A stretch of DNA of 64,000 nucleotides from an uncultured Pseudomonadales bacterium. Its GTDB lineage: Bacteria; Pseudomonadota; Gammaproteobacteria; Pseudomonadales; Cellvibrionaceae. The position numbers and the translations under genes are program-made. The notes beneath the pieces are model-generated. The model did no database searches, was not told the origin of the DNA, and saw only the letters and a list, made by a program, of their open reading frames with translations. This document shows, one piece after another, positions 1 through 8,612 of this stretch. Numbering within the stretch: position 1 is the stretch's first letter; each line of letters begins with the position of its first letter. The stretch spans positions 248,001 through 312,000 of the forward strand of contig CANKXO010000003.1 in the NCBI GenBank assembly GCA_947487765.1. The letters are read 5' to 3'.

Positions 1-1109
1 AGAGCAATAGCTTCATCAAAGGAATTTGTATGCAGAGATTGGGTACCACCAAAAACGGCAGCCATCGCTTCAATTGTGGTGCGCACAATATTGTTATATG
101 GGTCTTGCTCTGTTAAGGACCAGCCTGAAGTCTGGGAGTGCGTTCTCAACATACTGGATTTGGGGTTTTGCGGCTTAAACTCATCAACAATGCGTGCCCA
201 CAACAAACGTGCCGCTCGCATCTTGGCAATCTCCATATAAAAGTTCATGCCAATACCCCAGAAAAACGATAACCGAGGCGCGAACTGATCAATATCTAAA
301 CCTGCCGCCAACGCAGTACGAATATATTCTTTACCATCGGCAAGGGTATATGCCAGCTCTAAAGCCGCATCGGCCCCAGCTTCCTGCATATGATAACCAG
401 AAATAGAAATTGTATTAAAGCGAGGCACATGACTGGAGCAATAGGCAATAATATCTCCAACAATCTTCATTGATGGTGTCGGCGGGTAAATATAGGTATT
501 ACGCACCATGAACTCTTTGAGAATATCGTTCTGAATAGTCCCCGAAAGCTGATCTTGGGAAACACCCTGCTCCTCAGCCGCAACAATATAACTGGCTAGA
601 ACAGGCAATACTGCTCCATTCATCGTCATAGAAACAGAAACCTTATCCAAGGGGATTCCATCAAAGAGAATCTTCATATCCTCAACAGAATCAATGGCAA
701 CGCCGGCTTTACCAACATCGCCCGTTACTCGCGGATGGTCAGAGTCGTAACCTCGGTGGGTGGCCAGATCAAAAGCAACTGAAACACCCTGAGCCCCACC
801 AGCCAGAGCTTGGCGATAAAAGGCATTGGACTCTTCAGCCGTTGAAAAACCAGCATATTGTCGGATTGTCCAGGGCCGCCCAGCATACATAGTGGCTTGA
901 GGACCCCGGATATAAGGAGGTAAACCTGGAAAAGAGTTGGTGTGAGGTAAACCTTGTATATCAGCCTCTGTATAGAGTGGATTTAAATCAATCCCCTCTG
1001 GCGTTTCTATTTTCAATTCATCGGGCGTTTTACCCTTGGTTTGCTGGGTTGCTAAGCGTTGCCAATCGTCAAGATTAACAGGTGGCGGAGTATAATCGGA
1101 TTTGCTCAT
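1..1109 (-). CDS. scpA: Methylmalonyl-CoA mutase, N-terminal part (cut by window edge)
   Basis: The reverse strand from the ATG at 1109 reads through the left edge without a stop, giving about 369 residues of a protein normally near 720. The N-terminal half of the B12-dependent mutase is recognisable: [20 protein letters not shown] near residues 60-80, then [18 protein letters not shown] and [20 protein letters not shown] further on. This half forms the substrate-binding barrel. The cobalamin-binding C-terminus (DxHxxG) lies outside the window. The enzyme isomerises (R)-methylmalonyl-CoA to succinyl-CoA in propionate, odd-chain fatty acid and branched-chain amino acid breakdown. Its neighbour on the same strand is the epimerase that supplies the right stereoisomer, so the two probably form one operon of the propionyl-CoA pathway. 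Family assignment is secure; subunit architecture cannot be judged from a partial gene. Confidence 0.93.
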   Translation of the reverse strand, partial: MSKSDYTPPPVNLDDWQRLATQQTKGKTPDELKIETPEGIDLNPLYTEADIQGLPHTNSFPGLPPYIRGPQATMYAGRPWTIRQYAGFSTAEESNAFYRQALAGGAQGVSVAFDLATHRGYDSDHPRVTGDVGKAGVAIDSVEDMKILFDGIPLDKVSVSMTMNGAVLPVLASYIVAAEEQGVSQDQLSGTIQNDILKEFMVRNTYIYPPTPSMKIVGDIIAYCSSHVPRFNTISISGYHMQEAGADAALELAYTLADGKEYIRTALAAGLDIDQFAPRLSFFWGIGMNFYMEIAKMRAARLLWARIVDEFKPQNPKSSMLRTHSQTSGWSLTEQDPYNNIVRTTIEAMAAVFGGTQSLHTNSFDEAIA

Positions 1110-1183
1110 ATAAATTCCACTTAAACATAACAGGCAATACGAGTAACGTTATTCGCATAATATGTCACTCGATACTAAAAACG

Positions 1184-1591
1184 TTAGGCATTGGTCGGCT
1201 GGTTAAGCTCAATTAATACGCCATCACAGGATTTCGGGTGGATAAAGATAACGCGGCAACCATGAGCACCTGATTGCGGGGTTTCTGTTAAAAATTGGTA
1301 GCCCTTATTACGCAAGCGCTCAACATCCTCATCGAGGTTATCGGAGCGAAAACATAAATGATGCATTCCCCCTCCCTTTTTCTCTAGGTACTTTGCAATA
1401 GGGCCTGCACCTTCCAAGGGGTGGACTAATTCAATACTGGTAGATGATAAAGGAAAAAATGCGGTTGATGTTTGCGCTGCAGCAACATCTTCCTGCCCAC
1501 TTAAGGTTAAACCAAAATCTTCTGCAAAACGCTCTATCGCCTTCTGTAAGTCAGGCACAGCAATCGCTATATGATCAAGACCAGTAATCAT
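1184..1591 (-). CDS. mce: Methylmalonyl-CoA epimerase
   Basis: This is a 135-residue glyoxalase/VOC-fold protein, the usual length for bacterial methylmalonyl-CoA epimerase. It opens with GLDHIAIAVPDLQKAI and carries the paired beta-alpha-beta-beta-beta modules of the fold. Likely metal ligands are His7, His78 in GGGMHHLCF and Glu128 in GVLIELNQP. It interconverts (S)- and (R)-methylmalonyl-CoA, linking propionyl-CoA carboxylase to the mutase. It is followed on the same strand, 74 bases further on, by the mutase gene, which supports co-transcription and the functional call. A plain glyoxalase I is less likely because of the IxHxSxxGGGMHHLCF-type region and the mutase next door. Confidence 0.93.
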   Translation of the reverse strand: MITGLDHIAIAVPDLQKAIERFAEDFGLTLSGQEDVAAAQTSTAFFPLSSTSIELVHPLEGAGPIAKYLEKKGGGMHHLCFRSDNLDEDVERLRNKGYQFLTETPQSGAHGCRVIFIHPKSCDGVLIELNQPTNA

Positions 1592-1679
1592 TTACCCCTT
1601 CCTTTTTTATTAGAATTGACCGCCAATACTAACAGATCAACTACGACCATGTCTTGAAAGCGACATAGCATCTAAAAAA

Positions 1680-3350
1680 TCACTGCTCGGCGGGCTGATG
1701 ATGCACAGTGAGCTGCTGAAAAGGAATCACCCAGCCATGCTTGTTTGCCACTTCAACGGATGCTTTCTGCAATAAACGCTTAATCATAAAATACTCTAAT
1801 GCAACTTCGCCAGTAAAGGAAGCCATCACTTTATAATCTAAGGAGGAAGCAGAAGCATTATCAAATTCGACCCCTAAATATGTATTATATTCTTCATATT
1901 TAGAGCCTTTTATGGCGACCTCTATGGCCTGCCGATAAGTCTCTAACATCGTCGTTGTCATTGCTGCCTGATGCTGGTAATCAAAACCAAAAATTTCATA
2001 GACAGTAAAGCCTTCTCTGGACAGGTTTCTTGGCCGACGCGCCAAAAAATCTGTGGTTTGATAAGTATAAATTGAACCCCCAAAGCCAAGCTCAACAATT
2101 TCAGGAGTCTGACGAAGGACGTCACCAAAGACTCCATCCTCTAAAAAGACAACATCACCGACTCTTGTCGGAAACCATGGTTCATCGTGACGATAAAGCC
2201 GAGAACTATAGTTTACAATCTCTGTTAATGGGACCCTCAGGTGCCCCTGTAACGCAGAGTTATATAGTCGCGTATGCACATTCAATCGATTAATACGCCA
2301 CGGCAAACCCTGGTAAACAATCCTCTCCCCCTGGCGAATAGATCCCATATTCAATAGTGTTTTTAGCTCTATAAAATACTTGGGCACAGTATCTTTCATC
2401 GCTAACATTAATCCGGCAATAATCAGTAGTGAGAACACCAATAACAGCCACTCACCAAAGCTATATAAAATTACAAAATACGTCATCGTTGTCAGCACAA
2501 CACTAACAACTGATCTCACTACAATAATAATTCTTTCAGCAAAAACTGTTTTTTTAGAACTATTTTTCCTGATAAGCATAATAGGAATGAATGAAAATAC
2601 ACGAACAACTTGATAAACCAGAAAAGAAGCACCAATAGCCACGAAAAAATGCAGAACAAGAACGACGATGACATTGGTAAAAATATCACGTAGCGTTTCC
2701 CAAATAGGATTATCTGCTTCTCTCAGTTCGATTAGATCATTTCTTAAAAGCGACAGTTTTTGCTGCGCTGTATTTCTTCTGGATGTTGCCGTTCCCAGTA
2801 ACTCTTTTACCTCTCTTTTTAGAATTTTTTTGGATAATTGTTCTAGATTAGACTCAAGATTTTTAACGGCTAAATTTAGCTCTTCTTCCCTTTCTTCCCA
2901 ATAAGCAATCTCCGCCTCTAGCTTTTCAATTAACCTGGGTCGCTCACTGATATCCCTTAACTGCTCAAGCAGAGGCTCAAAAATAAGCTCCAGATCCCTC
3001 TGCCAATCAAACTTTTTCTTAACGACAGGAGGTTCAGAGAATAACTTGGCGCCTCCTGTTGAGATATTAACAATATCTTCGCGAACACCCACGATGATAT
3101 CTTCTACAGATGCCAGCTCTTGCCTCAACTGCTCTTGGGTAACAAGATCCTCTTCCGACTTAAGCTTTTGCTGCAGCTCTACCTTTTCCCTTTCTTTCTC
3201 TTTGAGTGTTTTTTGGAGCCCTGTTAACCTCTGCTCAAAGGTTAACTCGATATCCTCTAGCGCATCCTCTTCCTGGGCCATCGCAGAAAACCCTAAACAC
3301 AGCAATAAAGCCGTAAAAAGCACGGGTATAAAAAAAGGAAATTTGCGCAT
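1680..3350 (-). CDS. MscS-family mechanosensitive channel with signal peptide and coiled-coil periplasmic domain
   Basis: I place the start at the ATG at 3350 rather than the upstream in-frame codon. It has a GAGG ribosome site (GAGGTACCCTTCT before ATG) and begins a clean signal peptide, MRKFPFFIPVLFTALLL ending FSAMA. That gives about 556 residues. The next 200 or so residues are highly charged with heptad-like Leu/Glu/Lys spacing (LTGLQKTLKEKEREKVELQQ), so a periplasmic coiled coil is expected. Several hydrophobic helices follow from about residue 215. Then comes an MscS-type beta domain with the hallmark MGSIRQGERIVYQGLPW, and a mixed alpha/beta cytoplasmic C-terminus. The likely role is release of osmolytes under hypo-osmotic stress. 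It belongs to the larger multi-domain MscS group (MscK/MscM-like) but is much shorter than those. The ligand and exact gating are unknown. Confidence 0.78.
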   Translation of the reverse strand: MRKFPFFIPVLFTALLLCLGFSAMAQEEDALEDIELTFEQRLTGLQKTLKEKEREKVELQQKLKSEEDLVTQEQLRQELASVEDIIVGVREDIVNISTGGAKLFSEPPVVKKKFDWQRDLELIFEPLLEQLRDISERPRLIEKLEAEIAYWEEREEELNLAVKNLESNLEQLSKKILKREVKELLGTATSRRNTAQQKLSLLRNDLIELREADNPIWETLRDIFTNVIVVLVLHFFVAIGASFLVYQVVRVFSFIPIMLIRKNSSKKTVFAERIIIVVRSVVSVVLTTMTYFVILYSFGEWLLLVFSLLIIAGLMLAMKDTVPKYFIELKTLLNMGSIRQGERIVYQGLPWRINRLNVHTRLYNSALQGHLRVPLTEIVNYSSRLYRHDEPWFPTRVGDVVFLEDGVFGDVLRQTPEIVELGFGGSIYTYQTTDFLARRPRNLSREGFTVYEIFGFDYQHQAAMTTTMLETYRQAIEVAIKGSKYEEYNTYLGVEFDNASASSLDYKVMASFTGEVALEYFMIKRLLQKASVEVANKHGWVIPFQQLTVHHQPAEQ

Positions 3351-3674
3351 AGAAGGGTACCTCAGAAATAAAGCCGCGAGTCTATCATACCGATATTCAA
3401 CAAAATGAAACACTAACCAAAGATGTTAAACATCACTCAAAATTACAGCCGAACACACTTAAGACCACAGCAAATCTAGAACTTAACGTATGAACAAGCC
3501 CTAAAATGCAAAACAAAATCATGATGAACCAAAAGAAATTCAAACAAAAGCTCTATAAAAAAAGAGGCAATAAAAGAGGAGGAAGGAGAGAAAACCCAAC
3601 CATACTATTGATATCGTAAACAGTATGGTTGTGAATATATTAAGGAGGCTTCAGTACTTATTAAGCATCGCCCA
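3351..3674. other. Intergenic region upstream of the channel gene and downstream of sdaA
   Basis: These 324 bases hold the promoter side of the MscS-like gene and the 3' end region of the serine dehydratase gene. The only structure I can support is the terminator hairpin described separately at 3597-3631. The remainder is AT-rich with purine-rich runs near 3560-3590 and no convincing open reading frame or RNA gene. Confidence 0.5.
3597..3631 (-). terminator. Intrinsic terminator of the serine dehydratase gene
   Basis: Perfect 10-base arms CAACCATACT (3597-3606) and AGTATGGTTG (3622-3631) are separated by 15 bases. Read on the minus strand, the hairpin is followed by GGTTTTCTC, a short T-rich tract. 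It lies about 45 bases past the stop of the minus-strand gene ending at 3675. Confidence 0.7.
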
Positions 3675-5081
3675 TTAACATTCGATAATATTAATCGGAA
3701 CTTCAATTACGTTAGTTGCCAAACCACCACGAGATGTTTCTTTATACTTTGTTTTCATGTCACGACCGGTCTCTTTCATAGTCTTAATAACTTTATCCAA
3801 AGAGACGATGTGAGATGAGCCGTCATTATGCAGCGCCATACGAGTCGCATGAATTGCTTTAACAGAGGCCACGGCATTGCGCTCGATACAAGGCACTTGT
3901 ACCAGCCCACCAACAGGATCACAGGTTAAGCCGAGGTGATGTTCCATAGCAATTTCGGCAGCATTTTCAATTTGGTTTGGCGTGCCGCCTAATACGGCCG
4001 TTAAACCAGCCGCAGCCATAGAGCAAGCCGAGCCGACTTCACCCTGACAACCAACTTCTGCGCCACTAATAGAAGCATTCTTTTTATACAGCATCCCGAC
4101 TGCAGCTGCCGTTAATAAAAAGTCGCGTATACCAACCTGATTCGCACCTTCAATAAAGTCCATATAGTAGTGCATAACAGCAGGAATAATACCAGCAGCA
4201 CCATTAGTCGGTGCTGTTACCATACGCCCGCCAGCTGCGTTTTCTTCATTTACCGCAAGGGCATACAAAGTCACCCAATCGAGTACAGCCAAAGGGTCCG
4301 TTGCCTCAGCGTAGCGACCTTTTAATTCATTGTACAAACCCGAAGCACGGCGCTTCACTTTTAAGCCTCCGGGTAGTGTGCCCTCCTGCTCGCAGCCGCG
4401 AGTCACGCACGCTTTCATGACGTCCCACAATTCATCCAGCTTTGCTCGAATGTTCTCGCGCGTATCGTTTGCCAGCTCGTTTTCCATCATTAATTCAGCG
4501 ATCGTAAAATTGTGCTTTTTACAAAGCGCTAACAGCTCAGCACCGGAGTCAAAGGGATAGGGTTCTTTACGATCATCCTCCATGATAACACCGTGCTCAG
4601 CTTCAGATTCATCCAAAATGAAGCCACCACCGACAGAATAATAGGCTCGCTTATCAATCACATTTCCTTCCGAATCATATGCAGTAAATTGCATACCATT
4701 GGCATGAAAAGGCAATGTTTTACGTCGATGTAAAACGATATCTTTTTCAACTAAAAAGGGAATTGTAAATTCTTGATTATTCAGCAGAGAGATTGTTTTA
4801 TTCTCTCTAACTCTATCCATTAATGCAGGTACCGCATCAACGTCAACTGAACTGGGAATCTCACCCATAAGACCTAACATGACAGCTTTAGGGGTACCAT
4901 GACCATTACCCGTCAAACCTAAAGAACCAAACATTTCTGCACTTAAACGCGCTACTTGCTGCAGTTTGTCTTGTTTAAATAATTCCTCAACAAAACATTT
5001 AGCCGCAACCATTGGTCCAACGGTGTGGGAACTGGATGGCCCAATTCCCACCTTAAATAAATCAAAAGTACTTATTGTCAT
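3675..5081 (-). CDS. sdaA: L-serine ammonia-lyase (iron-sulfur, single chain)
   Basis: This 468-residue protein matches the single-chain L-serine dehydratases (SdaA/SdaB/TdcG, about 455 residues). It begins [20 protein letters not shown], the hallmark of the beta domain. The alpha domain carries [17 protein letters not shown] and [18 protein letters not shown], whose cysteines are the expected ligands of the oxygen-labile 4Fe-4S cluster that holds the substrate. The reaction is L-serine to pyruvate plus ammonia. The gene lies behind alanine dehydrogenase on the same strand and close to the glycine cleavage genes. Glycine-derived serine and alanine would therefore both be routed to pyruvate here. 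Which of the paralogous symbols (sdaA, sdaB, tdcG) fits best cannot be decided from sequence alone. Confidence 0.95.
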   Translation of the reverse strand: MTISTFDLFKVGIGPSSSHTVGPMVAAKCFVEELFKQDKLQQVARLSAEMFGSLGLTGNGHGTPKAVMLGLMGEIPSSVDVDAVPALMDRVRENKTISLLNNQEFTIPFLVEKDIVLHRRKTLPFHANGMQFTAYDSEGNVIDKRAYYSVGGGFILDESEAEHGVIMEDDRKEPYPFDSGAELLALCKKHNFTIAELMMENELANDTRENIRAKLDELWDVMKACVTRGCEQEGTLPGGLKVKRRASGLYNELKGRYAEATDPLAVLDWVTLYALAVNEENAAGGRMVTAPTNGAAGIIPAVMHYYMDFIEGANQVGIRDFLLTAAAVGMLYKKNASISGAEVGCQGEVGSACSMAAAGLTAVLGGTPNQIENAAEIAMEHHLGLTCDPVGGLVQVPCIERNAVASVKAIHATRMALHNDGSSHIVSLDKVIKTMKETGRDMKTKYKETSRGGLATNVIEVPINIIEC

Positions 5082-5214
5082 TTTAAATAATCCAACTCAA
5101 TTTGCGCTGGCCAAATTAATCTCAATTTAGGCTTTTTGCAATAGGTTTCTTAAAAAAAACAACAATATTTCACGATTTAAATATGCAATTTTTTTCGCAT
5201 TTAAATGAAAAAAA

Positions 5215-6330
5215 TTACGCTACTAAAGTACGCGGATCAACGAAATCATAATTTAGATTTTTCGCAACCGCTTCGTTAGTGACCTGACCACGATGAACAT
5301 TCAAACCGTTAAGAAGATGCGCATCATCGGCCAAAGCTGCTTTCCATCCTTTCTCTGCTAGCGCAATAATGTATGGCAAAGTTGCATTGTTAAGCGCGAA
5401 AGAAGATGTACGTGCAACACCACCTGGCATATTAGCAACGCAGTAGTGAACAACATCACCAACCATATAGGTAGGATCCTGGTGAGTCGTTGCTTTAGAG
5501 GTTTCAAAACATCCGCCCTGATCAATTGCAACGTCGACAACAACTGAACCTGACTTCATGTTGCCAATCATCTTTTTAGTCACCAGTTTAGGAGCCGCTG
5601 CACCTGGAACCAATACTGCGCCAATAACGAGATCAGCATCTAATACGTATTCTTTGAGGGAATCGCCTGTTGAGTAAACCAATTGAGCTGAAGCGCCAAA
5701 CTGGGCATCCAAACGACGTAGAGAGTCAACGCTATTGTCAAGGATAGTGACTTGAGCACCCATACCAATTGCCATTTGCGCAGCGTTACGACCAACAACA
5801 CCGCCACCAATAATCGCAACTTTTGCTGGAGCAACGCCTGGAACACCAGCCAAAAGAACACCGCGACCGCCTTGCGCTTTTTCTAAAGAGTGAGCACCCG
5901 CCTGAATCGACATTCTGCCTGCCACTTCTGACATCGGTGCTAATAAAGGTAGCTGACCAGAATTAGACGTTACTGTTTCATAAGCGATACAAATAGAATC
6001 ACTTTTAACTAAGTCAGCTGTTTGCTCTGGATCTGGAGCCAAATGCAGGTATGTGAATAGAACCTGACCCGAACGTAGCTTTGCGCGCTCGACAGCCAGC
6101 GGCTCTTTTACTTTTACAATCATATCGGCTTCAGCAAACACTTGATCCGCAGAAGCAGCGATTGTTGCACCAGCAGCGATGTAATCATCATCACTGAAGC
6201 CAATGCCAACACCAGCACTTGTCTCAACAGAAACTTCATGGTTGCGACGCGTTAATTCTCTAACAGACGCTGGAACCATACCAACACGGTATTCGTGATT
6301 TTTAATTTCTTTAGGCACACCTATTTTCAT
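5215..6330 (-). CDS. ald: Alanine dehydrogenase
   Basis: This 371-residue protein is the normal length for NAD-dependent L-alanine dehydrogenase. The N-terminus MKIGVPKEIKNHEYRVG is diagnostic. The catalytic Lys75 (VKVKEPL) and His96 (LFTYLHLAPD) fall at exactly the family positions. The Rossmann motif AIIGGGVVGRNAAQMAIGMG binds NAD, and the MPGGVARTSSFALNNATLPY block is present near the C-terminus. It oxidatively deaminates alanine to pyruvate and ammonia, or runs in reverse for ammonia assimilation. It is divergent from an Lrp/AsnC-type regulator at 6499. In other bacteria such neighbours (AldR/AlaR) activate ald in response to alanine, so the AT-rich 168-base divergent region 6331-6498 is the likely control site. 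The serine dehydratase gene lies downstream on the same strand. Confidence 0.96.
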   Translation of the reverse strand: MKIGVPKEIKNHEYRVGMVPASVRELTRRNHEVSVETSAGVGIGFSDDDYIAAGATIAASADQVFAEADMIVKVKEPLAVERAKLRSGQVLFTYLHLAPDPEQTADLVKSDSICIAYETVTSNSGQLPLLAPMSEVAGRMSIQAGAHSLEKAQGGRGVLLAGVPGVAPAKVAIIGGGVVGRNAAQMAIGMGAQVTILDNSVDSLRRLDAQFGASAQLVYSTGDSLKEYVLDADLVIGAVLVPGAAAPKLVTKKMIGNMKSGSVVVDVAIDQGGCFETSKATTHQDPTYMVGDVVHYCVANMPGGVARTSSFALNNATLPYIIALAEKGWKAALADDAHLLNGLNVHRGQVTNEAVAKNLNYDFVDPRTLVA

Positions 6331-6498
6331 TGTATTTCTCCCAACTGGAATTGCTTAAATAATATGCGGCCATTATATCGACGAAAGAAAGTGAATTTAT
6401 CTTATTTAATATATATTTAAGGTTTTTAATACTTTATTATTAACAAAAAAAGGTTGATTAAACTAATTAAGCTAACACTTATAGTTAAAAGGCAATTT

Positions 6499-6999
6499 AT
6501 GGCACCTACAGACAATACCACTCTAGATAAGATAGATCGCAAGATTCTTCGTCACCTACAATTTAATAGTCGCATTTCCAATGTCGAACTTGCTCGTCAT
6601 ATTGGACTTAGCGCGACTCCTTGCTTGAATCGAGTCAAACGCCTTGAGAAGATTGGTTGCATTGAAAATTACACTATTCGCATCAATCCAGAATATGTAG
6701 AAGCCAAATTACTGGTATTTGTCGAACTTAGGCTCGATAGAACTTCTCGCAATGTATTCAGTAACTTTCGCACTGTTGTACGCAAATTACCTGAAGTGAT
6801 GGAGTGCCATCTTGTCTCAGGCGATTATGATTATCTATTAAAAGCACGAGTTCGAGACATGCACGCATACCGTAAACTCCTAGGAGAAACGCTACTGTCT
6901 TTACCTCACGTCAACTCTTCACGGTCCTATATGGTGATGGAGGAAGTCAAGGAGACAGAAATGATACCTATACCTGAGCCATCAGAATATACGCCTTAG
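6499..6999 (+). CDS. Lrp/AsnC-family transcriptional regulator, probable regulator of ald
   Basis: The start is the ATG at 6499, preceded by AAAAGG at 6487-6492. An in-frame ATG at 6454 would add 15 residues (MIKLIKLTLIVKRQF) that no Lrp protein has. The resulting 166-residue protein has the canonical winged helix (LDKIDRKILRHLQFNSRISN and IGLSATPCLNRVKRLEKIG) and then the RAM effector domain (VMECHLVSGDYDYLLKARV). It is divergently transcribed from alanine dehydrogenase, the classic arrangement for AldR-type regulators that bind alanine and switch on ald. Effector identity is inferred from that context. It might also act on sdaA or the gcv genes nearby. Confidence 0.88.
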   Translation: MAPTDNTTLDKIDRKILRHLQFNSRISNVELARHIGLSATPCLNRVKRLEKIGCIENYTIRINPEYVEAKLLVFVELRLDRTSRNVFSNFRTVVRKLPEVMECHLVSGDYDYLLKARVRDMHAYRKLLGETLLSLPHVNSSRSYMVMEEVKETEMIPIPEPSEYTP

Positions 7000-7058
7000 G
7001 TGAAGACTCAACTCCACTCACCTATAATGAAGAACATTCCACTTTTTACCCCTTATAT

Positions 7059-7931
7059 ATGATAAAAAATATACCCACAGAATCGCTACGCTCCTTCGTC
7101 ACGATTGCGGAGCTTGGTAGCTTTACTCAGGCAGGTGATAAGCTGGCGCGCTCGCAATCGGCTATCAGCCTGCAGATTAAAAAGCTGGAAGAGCTACTAG
7201 GGCAGCAAGTCTTTACTCGCAAAGGCCATAATTTTGAACTGACCTCAGCGGGTGAAACGCTGATGCGTTATGCTGTGCAAATACTGCAGCTTAACGACAA
7301 GGCATTGGGTGAATTAGACAACAAAGCCATTGAAGGAAAAGTTCGATTAGGGATCCCCAGTGAATTTGCCATCGCATTGCTGCCCCAGATTGTCGGTAGT
7401 TTCGCTAGAAAAAACCCCCAAATAACTTTGGAAGTCATGTGCGACTTGAGCCGTAACTTGCACAATGACATACAGCAAAAGAAATATGACCTCGTTTTAT
7501 CATTACTGGATGAATCAGATGGATTACAAGAAGGTTCTACCGAAGGCAACTATATAAAGGAAGATAAACTGGTCTGGGTCTCTTCCAACGAGCACTACTC
7601 AAATACTAACGATGGCCCCATACACCTTATCGTTGCCCCTGAAGGCTGCATTTACAGGAAGAGAGCCCTCAAATATCTTAATAAAGCCGGTATACCCTGG
7701 CAGATCACCTATACCATTATGGATTTAGCGGGCATTCAAGCTGCTATTGAAGAAGGCTTAGGCGTCACTGTACTTTCTGAAAGCGTCGTACCCGATACCT
7801 TAAAAATCATCCCACCGCCCAGAAACTCGGAAAACCTAGGAAACATTGGCATAACACTCCTTTCCGCAGAAGATCAGATGCCCGAAGCAACCACAGTATT
7901 GGCTAACTACATCAAGTTACACCTCCAATAA
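7059..7931 (+). CDS. LysR-family transcriptional regulator
   Basis: A 290-residue LysR regulator. The N-terminal helix-turn-helix is textbook (LRSFVTIAELGSFTQAGDKL and ARSQSAISLQIKKLEELLGQ), followed by a linker helix. The periplasmic-binding-protein-like effector domain starts near VRLGIPSEFAIALLPQIV. It lies between the Lrp-type regulator and gcvH, all on the plus strand. The 294 bases after it contain an AATTGA-N5-TCAATT palindrome of the T-N11-A type that LysR proteins bind (7982-7998). Control of gcvH-gcvT by this protein is therefore a reasonable guess, comparable in role to E. coli GcvA, but the protein itself is not obviously GcvA. No good ribosome site precedes the ATG. Confidence 0.88.
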   Translation: MIKNIPTESLRSFVTIAELGSFTQAGDKLARSQSAISLQIKKLEELLGQQVFTRKGHNFELTSAGETLMRYAVQILQLNDKALGELDNKAIEGKVRLGIPSEFAIALLPQIVGSFARKNPQITLEVMCDLSRNLHNDIQQKKYDLVLSLLDESDGLQEGSTEGNYIKEDKLVWVSSNEHYSNTNDGPIHLIVAPEGCIYRKRALKYLNKAGIPWQITYTIMDLAGIQAAIEEGLGVTVLSESVVPDTLKIIPPPRNSENLGNIGITLLSAEDQMPEATTVLANYIKLHLQ

Positions 7932-7971
7932 AGCTTACCGCCTATCCCTCCCAACCTCTTAATTTACTTTT

Positions 7972-8041
7972 CAAATCGAACAATTGAAATTATCAATTTT
8001 ACAAATCGAATAAAAATATGAATAATATTGCCTATTCATAT
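7972..8041 (+). promoter_or_regulatory. Cluster of operator-like repeats upstream of gcvH
   Basis: Three signals overlap here. CAAATCGAA occurs as a direct repeat at 7972-7980 and 8002-8010, exactly 30 bases apart (about three helical turns). Between them is a perfect palindrome AATTGA-N5-TCAATT at 7982-7998. Immediately downstream is a 9-base-arm inverted repeat, ATATGAATA-N8-TATTCATAT, at 8016-8041. They lie about 185-255 bases before the gcvH start, a plausible upstream activator region. The binding protein is unknown; the adjacent LysR and Lrp regulators are candidates. Confidence 0.55.
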
Positions 8042-8106
8042 CTTAGAAGCTCTTTATAACCAGTTTTCCAAAGGAATAACCAGTGCATTAGCCCGCCATT
8101 CATTGC

Positions 8107-8146
8107 TAACAAACAGCATTTTGAAGGCGATTTTTATAACAAACAG
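8107..8146 (+). repeat. Direct repeat TAACAAACAG, 30-base period, in the gcvH leader/promoter
   Basis: TAACAAACAG occurs at 8107-8116 and again at 8137-8146, with the same 30-base spacing as the CAAATCGAA pair further upstream. It is close to the gcvH start (8226), so it may lie in the promoter or 5' leader. I found no canonical glycine riboswitch core here. Confidence 0.5.
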
Positions 8147-8225
8147 TACCTGTAGATAAAACTTGAACCCACAAGATTAACAGTACCGCTATCTATATGA
8201 CTGAATACCGCAGGAAATTAACCTT

Positions 8226-8597
8226 ATGTCTATGACTTATTACACCTCAGACCACGAATGGCTTATTGTCGAGGGAGATCTTGTCACCATCGGAATTACT
8301 GATCACGCACAAGAAGCTCTGGGAGAAATTGTTTTTGTCGAGTCGCCAGAAGTAGGACAAACCAGCCAAAAAGGCGAAACCATCGCGGTTGTGGAATCAG
8401 TTAAAGCTGCTAGCGATATATACGCTCCCATCAACGGGGAAGTGGTAGAAACCAACAGCAACCTAGATGACACACCCGAACTCGTCAACGAATCACCCGA
8501 AGGCGATGGCTGGTTTATGAAGATCCGCATACAAGAGCCTTTCGATGCGAGCGATTACATGAGCCGAGAAACATACCTTGAATCTCTAGACGATTAA
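8226..8597 (+). CDS. gcvH: Glycine cleavage system H protein
   Basis: This 123-residue protein is the lipoyl carrier of the glycine cleavage complex. The lipoylated lysine is Lys60 in AVVESVKAASDIYAPI, the invariant family motif. TDHAQEALGEIVFVESPEVG is also typical. The lipoyl arm shuttles the aminomethyl group from the P protein to the T protein and is then reoxidised by lipoamide dehydrogenase, which is not encoded in this window. The gene has an AGGA ribosome site and is followed 15 bases later by gcvT. The order H-T-P differs from the enterobacterial T-H-P order. Confidence 0.97.
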   Translation: MSMTYYTSDHEWLIVEGDLVTIGITDHAQEALGEIVFVESPEVGQTSQKGETIAVVESVKAASDIYAPINGEVVETNSNLDDTPELVNESPEGDGWFMKIRIQEPFDASDYMSRETYLESLDD

Positions 8598-8612
8598 TAA
8601 AAAGGGGTTACC

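Noticed and set aside
194-406. Plus-strand open frame of 70 codons near the left edge
   Set aside because: It is the antisense shadow of the methylmalonyl-CoA mutase gene, whose conserved motifs are on the minus strand.
7932-8225. Glycine riboswitch before gcvH
   Set aside because: The gcv context invites it, but I could not find the conserved glycine aptamer core; only direct repeats and palindromes are visible.
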